Assembly (NCBI GenBank): GCA_030706785.1
Contig: JAUZNW010000019.1
Location: forward strand, 1 to 33,644
Source: Bacteroidota bacterium
GTDB taxonomy: Bacteria > Bacteroidota > Bacteroidia > Bacteroidales > VadinHA17
Direction of reading: 5' to 3'
Length of the DNA stretch: 33,644 nucleotides
The translations under genes and the position numbers were made by a program. The notes beneath the pieces are model-generated. The model saw only the letters and a list, made by a program, of their open reading frames with translations, made no database searches and was not told the DNA's origin. Shown in pieces: positions 26,708-33,644 of this stretch (within the stretch, counting starts at the first letter, position 1; each line of letters begins with the position of its first letter).

Positions 26708-27977
26708 TATTATTTTTTGACATCAGCTTCCGGAACAGGGATATCAACGCATTATAATGATTTGACTCCGACAATTCGCTTTCTATCCATTTTCTTCCTG
26801 CAATGCCCATCTTTATTGATTCCTCCTTATTGAGGAAAAGCCGCGAACAGTATTCACGGAGGGTTTTATGGTCATGCGTCTCATACAGCAACCCTGTTAC
26901 ATTATGCTCGACCATTTCTTTAAGGCTGCCAATATTCGTGCAGACCACTGCTTTTTTAAATGCAAATGATTCTATGACGGAATTCGGGAAATTATCATAA
27001 CATTCAGTCGGGCAGATCGTGAAGGCACATTCATTAAGATAATCACTAATCACTTCAAATGGTTGCTTGCCGCAAAATTCAATTTTGTGAGTCTTATCCT
27101 TCAGATATTCCTTCATCTTAATGTCATAACCGGTTCCTGAAAAGCCGATTATCTTGAGATTCATATCAGTACCCTCGAAGGCTCTTGCCAGTGTCATCAT
27201 TCCTTTTTCTTCCTCGATCCTCCCGACATACATGGCAAAATTCCCGTATTTAACTTCATGATTTCCTGAATTCTTACCATTTATGGAATCACTGAAAAAG
27301 CTTGGAATATGATTCAGTTTCCGCTCGGGAATACCAAACGCTGCAAGCTTGGAATATGTGAACCTGGATGGTATTACGAACGCATCAATCCGGCTTGTAA
27401 TCCTTAAAAACTCATGGAACTTTAAGGCTGAAACCTTAATAAGGGAATAGAGGGCAGATTTATAGACACAGCGGTAGAGAACAGCATTTAATTTGCTTCC
27501 TTCAAGGCATTTCTCACAGACTGAATTCAGCTTGTAGTTATAAAACAGTTGATTTGCACAAATATGACCGAAATCCGAAACTCTCTGCACAACCGGAAGG
27601 TTCCTTCTCTTGGCTGTGCCGATAAAACTGGGTGATAACTTATTCTGGTAATGAAGTACATAAACAAGGTCAGGATTTGTATCCGAGACAAGCTTCCCGA
27701 AATTTCTTCTTACCTCAAAGGAGAAGAACATCCTGCTGAAAAACTTCCTGATTTCCCTTATACTTGTTTTATCGCTTTCACTGAAGAAAGTAATATCTCC
27801 CCTGCCTATAGGGCTTGCAAAGTACTTCTCATAATCGCATGGGAAATTAGACTTGTGCTTTACGCTGAAAGGGATAACAGTATGACCTTCTTTCTCAAGA
27901 AGATCCTTTACGTTAAAAAGGTACCGCTCGGGTCCGCCTGTAATAAAATATCTGTAATTAACAAGAACGATTTTCAT
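26685..27977 (-). CDS. GT4-family glycosyltransferase with Cys-bearing insert
   Basis: 'NYRYFITGGPERYLFNVKDLL', 'CEKCLEGSKLNAVLYRCVYKS', 'MYVGRIEEEKGMMTLARAF', 'CPTECYDNFPNSVIESFAFKKAVVCTN'. Confidence 0.92.
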   Translation of the reverse strand: MKIVLVNYRYFITGGPERYLFNVKDLLEKEGHTVIPFSVKHKSNFPCDYEKYFASPIGRGDITFFSESDKTSIREIRKFFSRMFFSFEVRRNFGKLVSDTNPDLVYVLHYQNKLSPSFIGTAKRRNLPVVQRVSDFGHICANQLFYNYKLNSVCEKCLEGSKLNAVLYRCVYKSALYSLIKVSALKFHEFLRITSRIDAFVIPSRFTYSKLAAFGIPERKLNHIPSFFSDSINGKNSGNHEVKYGNFAMYVGRIEEEKGMMTLARAFEGTDMNLKIIGFSGTGYDIKMKEYLKDKTHKIEFCGKQPFEVISDYLNECAFTICPTECYDNFPNSVIESFAFKKAVVCTNIGSLKEMVEHNVTGLLYETHDHKTLREYCSRLFLNKEESIKMGIAGRKWIESELSESNHYNALISLFRKLMSKNNKSQSTSE

Positions 27978-28012
27978 TCAACAACAGTTCCAGCGCTGGT
28001 GATTCTTATTGT

Positions 28013-29221
28013 TTAATATTTGTTAAACACCAAATTGCTATATATTTCAGACAACCGGTTATAGAAATTGTTCGAATCGAACTTTTCTCTTGCCTCGAGG
28101 GCGATATCATCATGTTTATAATCAGCCGCTGACAGGTATAGCTCTTTAATCTTTTTTTGAAGATCTATCATATTGCCGGATTCAAATACGAGTCCGTTCC
28201 TGCCCGGATCAATCAGTTCAGGGATTCCGCCTATACGTGCTCCGATAACAGGTGTTCCCAGACAAAGTGATTCAATAACGCTTAACGGATTATTCTCGTA
28301 GCACTCTGATGGAATAACCATGCAGACTGCACTTCCAAGGATCAGTTTCAACTCATCCCATTTTTGAAATCCAAGGAATTCTATATTTTCTTTGTTGTAT
28401 TTTGCCCTGAGTCTCTCTTCCAACGGTCCGGTCCCGACAACCTTAAGCCTGAACTGATGCAGATCTGCAGCAGCTTTCAGCAGGGTCTCAACACCTTTTT
28501 CGGCTGACAGGCGGCCCACATAGCAATAATGATTTTCTCTTGCTAACGGTGTATCGATGAACCTTTTATCATCAATGAAATTAGGAAGCACACTAAGTTG
28601 TTCCCTTTTAAATCCTCCCTTAACCATATTTGAAAGAAGGAAATTACTCGGGCATATAAAAGTATTAGTAATCTCCGACATTTTTTCCCTGTTCCAGACT
28701 AAAGCTTCAGCATAGGCCACTATGCTGGCCATCAGACTGTTTTTCATGCACCGGTACCTGACCACATTGAAATTATTTGTGAAGCATAGCTCACATGGCT
28801 TGTTGTTGCGCATGCAATCATAGCGTGAGCAAAGAAGCTTATGATCATGAAGTGTCCAGATCACCGGAATATTGCGATGACTGGCCAGAACCCCAAGCAA
28901 GGGGGAAAGCTGTGAGTGTATATTGTTGAGATGTACAATGTCGGGTTTGAATTCATTTATAAGACCAATGAACTTTTTCCGAACTTCGGCGACACCAAAA
29001 GGCCTCAGTAAAGCAGGTATAAGATCTTTTACGTTCTTCCCGTTCATATCTACCTCCTCAGGGAAAAATTTTGAAGTTTCAGCCTGGAGGTTGAGCGAGT
29101 GCTGCATAGAAAAAACTGCAACTTCATGACCATTTTTTTTCAGAAGCTTCTCAAGCTCGATCATATAAATATCGCTCCCCCCGCGAGGATAGTAATATTT
29201 ATTTGAGAGAAGAACTTTCAT
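28013..29221 (-). CDS. GT4-family glycosyltransferase with Cys-bearing insert
   Basis: 'YYYPRGGSDIYMIELEKLL', 'CELCFTNNFNVVRYRCMKNS', 'YVGRLSAEKGVETLLKAA', 'VIPSECYENNPLSVIESLCLGTPVIGARIGG'. Confidence 0.93.
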   Translation of the reverse strand: MKVLLSNKYYYPRGGSDIYMIELEKLLKKNGHEVAVFSMQHSLNLQAETSKFFPEEVDMNGKNVKDLIPALLRPFGVAEVRKKFIGLINEFKPDIVHLNNIHSQLSPLLGVLASHRNIPVIWTLHDHKLLCSRYDCMRNNKPCELCFTNNFNVVRYRCMKNSLMASIVAYAEALVWNREKMSEITNTFICPSNFLLSNMVKGGFKREQLSVLPNFIDDKRFIDTPLARENHYCYVGRLSAEKGVETLLKAAADLHQFRLKVVGTGPLEERLRAKYNKENIEFLGFQKWDELKLILGSAVCMVIPSECYENNPLSVIESLCLGTPVIGARIGGIPELIDPGRNGLVFESGNMIDLQKKIKELYLSAADYKHDDIALEAREKFDSNNFYNRLSEIYSNLVFNKY

Positions 29222-29242
29222 GATGAGATTGAGTTTCCCCAG

Positions 29243-30337
29243 TCAATTCTTCTGATACAATCCGAGATATCTGGCTGTGCAATGTTGTATGCTGAAATTG
29301 TCACTGTAAAACCTTTTCATTTTTTCCCTGTCAAGCTCCTTGCCTGACCTGATAAATTGCTTTACAGCTTCCAAGTAATCTTCTTCCGATATCGTTTTTG
29401 ACAGATAGCCGGTGACGCCGTGTTCAATCGTATTGACTATTCCTCCGACAGGTGTGCAGATTGACGGACATCCGCATGCAAAAGCCTCAATAAGTGAAAT
29501 AGGCATCCCTTCAAACCGCGAGCTCAGGCAGAAGGCATCAGAGGCGTACAGATAATCAACCACGTTGGTTTTAACTCCCAGGAAATGAATGTTATCTTTC
29601 GACATTGCCTTAAGTCTGAAAGCCTTCTCAAATCCTTCGCCGATGATGAGCAAAACGACGTCCTGATTCTCATCCTTCAGCTTATTAAATACAGAGACCA
29701 GCATCGTGTGATTTTTCTGGTTTTCATCATATCGGGAGACATGACAGAAGACCAATGTGTTTTCAGTAGCCTTAAAACCTGAGACCTCTTCGGCCACCTT
29801 AACATAATCAGCTGATTTTCCGCAGAATGTCCGGCCATTATAAATTACAGGTACATCATTCAGTTTGTAATAAGACTGGTATGATGCTTTTGTTTCATCC
29901 GAAATAGCTACAGGATTAAAAAACCTGTGTTTAAAGGAAAAACGCCTGAGAATTCTTTCCGTGCCAGATTCTACTTCGGTCTCGGCGGCATTGTGGATTG
30001 TGTAAAAGAAGCGAATCCTTTTTCTCAACAGGAAGGCCAGAGGAAAGAAGTAATTTACAAGGTTCAGATGGCAGTGAACTATATCAGGCTCTTCCTTTTT
30101 GAGAATTCGGTAGAATGTCCAGATCAGCATTGGACTAAATCCGGGTTCTATTTTAAGGTTAACATATTTCACCCTGTCGTTTATTTCCGGGACATAAAAG
30201 CTCCTGTTCCCTACAGAATCATCCCTCAGCGTATAAATAACCGTATTGCATGTGAGTGATAGCTCATTTGACAGATCTACGACAAAACGTTCGGCACCTC
30301 CCGGCACAAGCTCATAAATAAATTGAAGGACCTTCAT
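29243..30337 (-). CDS. GT4-family glycosyltransferase
   Basis: 'ELVPGGAERFVVDLSNEL', 'HCHLNLVNYF', 'LSSRFEGMPISLIEAFACGCPSICTPVGGI'. ATGA overlap with 30334-31539. Confidence 0.93.
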   Translation of the reverse strand: MKVLQFIYELVPGGAERFVVDLSNELSLTCNTVIYTLRDDSVGNRSFYVPEINDRVKYVNLKIEPGFSPMLIWTFYRILKKEEPDIVHCHLNLVNYFFPLAFLLRKRIRFFYTIHNAAETEVESGTERILRRFSFKHRFFNPVAISDETKASYQSYYKLNDVPVIYNGRTFCGKSADYVKVAEEVSGFKATENTLVFCHVSRYDENQKNHTMLVSVFNKLKDENQDVVLLIIGEGFEKAFRLKAMSKDNIHFLGVKTNVVDYLYASDAFCLSSRFEGMPISLIEAFACGCPSICTPVGGIVNTIEHGVTGYLSKTISEEDYLEAVKQFIRSGKELDREKMKRFYSDNFSIQHCTARYLGLYQKN

Positions 30338-31539
30338 TTATGATTAAACAAACCTATAAGTAAACGGGAATAGGATTTATAGTTAAAATTCTCAAGCCCT
30401 GTCTGATAGCTGTTCCTCGCAACGAGTTCTGCCTCTCTGGGTTCTGAGATTATTTTTTTCATACATGCTGTAAATTCGCTGCTGTCATACGCGGGGCTCA
30501 GGTATGAGTTCGATTCATTGAAATAATTGGATATCTCACCAACCCTGTTAGTAATAATTGGCCTTGCAGCTGCGCAATACTCGCTTATCTTGTGAGGGAA
30601 CCTGGCTTTGTCCTGGTCAGTTTCGCGCATTGGTATTAAAAGTGCCTTACTGTGTGAATATAGATTGACAAGGTCGCTGTACGGAATGTTTGACATAACT
30701 GTGATCTGATTCTTTTTATTGCTTCCACCTATCCTCCCTGAGAGTTTTTCTGTCTGCTCTGTAACCAGCACCATGGATATATCGTGAGATTCCAGCAGTT
30801 CAAATGATCTGATTATAAAATCTAAAATTTCAAAATATGCTTTTGAACCGCAGAAGAGGAAATAATCGTGTGTGACCAGACGGGGAGATGAATTAATTTT
30901 GAATTTTTCAAAATCGGTTATGGCTGGAATTTTTATAATATCTGACTTTTTTGATTTCCCGACTTTACGAATCAGGAAGTCACTGATACAAATTATTTTG
31001 TCGGCAAACAAGTAATAAAATCTGTCGTAGAAAAACTTGTCCAGACGTTTCCATCCTCTGATATTATAGTTTGACGTCCAGTATTCGACATTATCAACAA
31101 CAGTAACAGTATTGAATATCCTTCCGATCAGATAATAGAAAACGATATTGAAAAATCTGTTGGTGCTTACAAGGGCACCTTCAAGCTCTTTAATTTTTGA
31201 GTATTTGCGGTAATACCTGATTTCATTAAATACTCCCTTGATTTTAAGCATGTTCCTTCTTATCAATCCGGCCGGACGGACTGAGGTGCCCGAACAGTAA
31301 ACATAGTGTACGCCCTCAAAAAATCCTTCTTTTTCAATCTTGTCGGATTCACTGTGAATCCCATAGCGGCAAAGAACAGTAACAGCGTAACCTTCCAGCA
31401 TAATGGCCTTTGCCATAAGCAGTTGCCTCTGGACCTGTGCCTGCCCGAGAGGGAACTGCATGTGTCCGACGCTGAGGATCCTTTTTACCGTAGACCTGCC
31501 TTCAGGTTTCACTATTTGAGTCTTCAATTCCATTAACAA
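30334..31539 (-). CDS. GT4-like glycosyltransferase
   Basis: 'ILSVGHMQFPLGQAQVQRQLLMAKAI', 'YFLFCGSKAYFEILDFIIRSFELL', 'ALLIPMRETDQDKARFPHKISEYCAAARPIITNRVGEI'. Start uncertain (overlaps the upstream gene by 38 nt as given). Confidence 0.82.
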   Translation of the reverse strand: MLMELKTQIVKPEGRSTVKRILSVGHMQFPLGQAQVQRQLLMAKAIMLEGYAVTVLCRYGIHSESDKIEKEGFFEGVHYVYCSGTSVRPAGLIRRNMLKIKGVFNEIRYYRKYSKIKELEGALVSTNRFFNIVFYYLIGRIFNTVTVVDNVEYWTSNYNIRGWKRLDKFFYDRFYYLFADKIICISDFLIRKVGKSKKSDIIKIPAITDFEKFKINSSPRLVTHDYFLFCGSKAYFEILDFIIRSFELLESHDISMVLVTEQTEKLSGRIGGSNKKNQITVMSNIPYSDLVNLYSHSKALLIPMRETDQDKARFPHKISEYCAAARPIITNRVGEISNYFNESNSYLSPAYDSSEFTACMKKIISEPREAELVARNSYQTGLENFNYKSYSRLLIGLFNHK

Positions 31540-32734
31540 ATTTCATAATTGCAGATACCCTGCTTTTATATTCCAGCAGTTTACTCGCTTTATGGAAACC
31601 ATTAAGTGCTATCTTTTTCCCCTCTTCCCTGTTTTTCAGAATCCATTCGATATTCTCCGCAATGGAATCCGTGTTACCTGCTTCAGCAAATACAATCTCA
31701 TCCCTGTCCCGGAAATATGTGCCCGCATCTCCAACCCTTGTTGACAATACAATCTTCCGGCAGGCAAAATATTCACCTAGTTTCGTCGGAAAGCCTGCAA
31801 CGGTCTGAACGATATTCGGCCGGGTGATAGCAAGGATAACGGACTTGTTAAGCCATTCCCTAACCTCCTCAAGAGATACAAGTCCTGTGAAGGTAACAGA
31901 TCCGTTTATGCCGTTTATTTCACAAAAATCCTTCAGTGAAGGAATTATTGATCTTTCATTGACCACATCACCAATTATCACCGCATCTACCTCAATATTC
32001 CTCTTCTTCAGAATACTTATTGCAGAGAGGAGATCCTCAATTCCGTCTTTCTTATATGGTGTTCCGCTATACCCGATTGTGAACTTTTCTTCATTTTCAC
32101 CCTGATACCAGAAATCAAAATCGGTAAGATTTGGCTGAACCAGGATATCCTTTTCGGGATATTTTTTTTCTAAATACTTATCTCTGATGTACCTGCTGAA
32201 TACGATCAGCTTATCTGAAAGCCTGTTCAAATAGTGGAAGTTGAGTAAAAAACTGTACCATCTGAGGCGATGGAAGAAATTTCCCGAGAATTCAGATATA
32301 TCATAATATTCAGGAACAAAGGTTACCAGTTTTATCCCCGAGAGCCTGCAGAAACAATTCAGTATAATGCTGTGATGGATCTCATTATTATAGGCAAAGA
32401 CAGTAGTGATCTTTCTTCTTCCGAGAAATGAGAAGAGCAATACCAGAAGGGCGGCCATACCATAAAGGTCTCCCACTACCTTTACTAATTTGTTTGACGA
32501 TCTGTTTATAAATCCCAGATAAGTATACGGTGTCCCATAATCAGTAAAATTCTTCTTTGCATCGCTTGTTTTCCTTCCAGCTAAAAAATACCCTTTTAAA
32601 AGAAAAACTTCAACAGCCTGTCCATGATGGACCAATCCCTTGCAGAACAGATTCAGGTAGTTTGCTGCAGCAGATCCAGTCGGGAAATTTGCAGATGTAA
32701 TAAGTATATTTCTTGGAGAGCCTTTAAACCTCAT
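31502..32734 (-). CDS. GT4-like glycosyltransferase
   Basis: 'ITSANFPTGSAAANYLNLFCKGL', 'TIGYSGTPYKKDGIEDLLSAISIL', 'ITRPNIVQTVAGFPTKLGEYFACRKIVLSTRVGD'. Confidence 0.87.
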   Translation of the reverse strand: MRFKGSPRNILITSANFPTGSAAANYLNLFCKGLVHHGQAVEVFLLKGYFLAGRKTSDAKKNFTDYGTPYTYLGFINRSSNKLVKVVGDLYGMAALLVLLFSFLGRRKITTVFAYNNEIHHSIILNCFCRLSGIKLVTFVPEYYDISEFSGNFFHRLRWYSFLLNFHYLNRLSDKLIVFSRYIRDKYLEKKYPEKDILVQPNLTDFDFWYQGENEEKFTIGYSGTPYKKDGIEDLLSAISILKKRNIEVDAVIIGDVVNERSIIPSLKDFCEINGINGSVTFTGLVSLEEVREWLNKSVILAITRPNIVQTVAGFPTKLGEYFACRKIVLSTRVGDAGTYFRDRDEIVFAEAGNTDSIAENIEWILKNREEGKKIALNGFHKASKLLEYKSRVSAIMKFVNGIEDSNSET

Positions 32735-32764
32735 CTGAGCAATTATCCCTGAGAACAGAAAAGG

Positions 32765-33644
32765 TCAATTTATCCGTTTTTCAACGTCCTGCCTGATCAT
32801 ATCAAGCTTCATCAGCATCGCTTTTGTTTCCTCAATATCCATCCTGTGGGTATTATGCGATGTATATTCTTCAGTCTGGGCAATCTGTGTTTCACCTTCA
32901 ACAAAAAATCTGTTATAGTTAAGATCGCGAGTATCGGCAGGTATCCGGAAATAGTCACCCATATCAATGGCTTTTGCCATTTCCTCACGGTTGACAAGGG
33001 TTTCATAGAGTTTTTCACCGTGCCTGGTTCCGATGATCCTGATCGGATTCTTGGCACCGTACAACTCCATTAAAGCCATAGCCAGTGTTTCAATTGTAGC
33101 GGCGGGTGCCTTCTGTACAAAAATATCACCTGGTCTTCCGTTATTAAATGCAAAAACTACAAGATCAACAGCTCCGTCAAGGCTCATCATGAAACGTGTC
33201 ATGCTGGGATCGGTTATCGTTATTGGTGAACCATTTTTTATTTGATCCACAAACAGTGGGATCACCGAGCCCCTTGATGCCATTACATTGCCATACCTTG
33301 TCCCGCAAAAGATCATATCGTGATTGTTCAGATTGCGTGATTTTGCGATCATCACTTTCTCGCTCAATGCCTTTGACATTCCCATTGCATTTATAGGATA
33401 AACCGCCTTGTCGGTGCTCAGGACTATGACACGGCTGACATTGTTTTCAAAAGCAGAATTGAGAACATGCTCACATCCGAAAACATTTGTTTTTACTGCC
33501 TCGGTTGGAAAAAATTCACAGGATGGTACCTGTTTGAGGGCTGCAGCGTGGAAGACCAGATCAACACCTCTCATCGCGCTGTTTACGCTTTCATAGTTCC
33601 TTACATCACCGATATAATATTTGATCTTCTGGTTATTGTAAAAC
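32765..33644 (-). CDS. UDP-N-acetylglucosamine 4,6-dehydratase/5-epimerase-like (CapE/FnlA-type) polysaccharide biosynthesis protein, partial (5' end off window)
   Basis: Frame stays open to the window edge ('FYNNQKIKYYIGDVRNYESVNSAMRGVDLVFHAAALKQVPSCEFFP'); 'STDKAVYPINAMGMSKALSEK', 'GTRHGEKLYETLVNREEM', 'EYTSHNTHRMDIEETKAML'. The track M at 33574 is internal. Confidence 0.92.
   Translation of the reverse strand, partial: FYNNQKIKYYIGDVRNYESVNSAMRGVDLVFHAAALKQVPSCEFFPTEAVKTNVFGCEHVLNSAFENNVSRVIVLSTDKAVYPINAMGMSKALSEKVMIAKSRNLNNHDMIFCGTRYGNVMASRGSVIPLFVDQIKNGSPITITDPSMTRFMMSLDGAVDLVVFAFNNGRPGDIFVQKAPAATIETLAMALMELYGAKNPIRIIGTRHGEKLYETLVNREEMAKAIDMGDYFRIPADTRDLNYNRFFVEGETQIAQTEEYTSHNTHRMDIEETKAMLMKLDMIRQDVEKRIN

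Noticed and set aside
1-33644. CRISPR arrays, tRNA/rRNA genes, transposases, integrases or toxin-antitoxin pairs
   Set aside because: No spaced direct-repeat arrays, RNA gene signatures or mobile-element proteins were recognised on reading the window and ORF track.

Overview
The window looks like an exopolysaccharide (EPS/capsule) biosynthesis locus from a Bacteroidetes-type bacterium; that placement is inferred from the Wza/Wzc arrangement, a secreted protein with a C-terminal type IX-like sorting domain, and the general protein character. A plus-strand block (about 1057-12474) holds two tandem paralogous orphan proteins resembling the C-terminal half of SAM methyltransferases, a WcaJ/WbaP-type initiating sugar transferase, a Wza-like export lipoprotein and a Wzc-like BY-kinase. 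These are followed by a tight five-gene cassette: acyl carrier protein, AsnB-type amidotransferase, divergent NadE-like synthetase, AMP-forming acyl ligase and a VOC/methylmalonyl-CoA-epimerase-like protein. A convergent minus-strand block (12479-33644, running off the window) carries a secreted PIG-L-like deacetylase with LamG, five tandem beta-repeats and a sorting domain. It also carries two hexapeptide acyltransferases, an SGNH-like protein, an AKR-like TIM-barrel protein, a Gfo/Idh oxidoreductase, eight GT4-type glycosyltransferases, a UDP-glucuronate-epimerase-like SDR, a formyltransferase-like/GINT1-like fusion, a radical SAM/SPASM-like protein and a CapE/FnlA-like dehydratase. The most interesting candidate for an undescribed system is the ACP-AsnB-NadE-ligase-VOC cassette. 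Next are the tandem HHYYYD orphan pair, with a perfect 11-bp inverted repeat just before the second start codon, and the secreted PIG-L fusion. No Wzx flippase, Wzy polymerase or exosortase is visible in the window.
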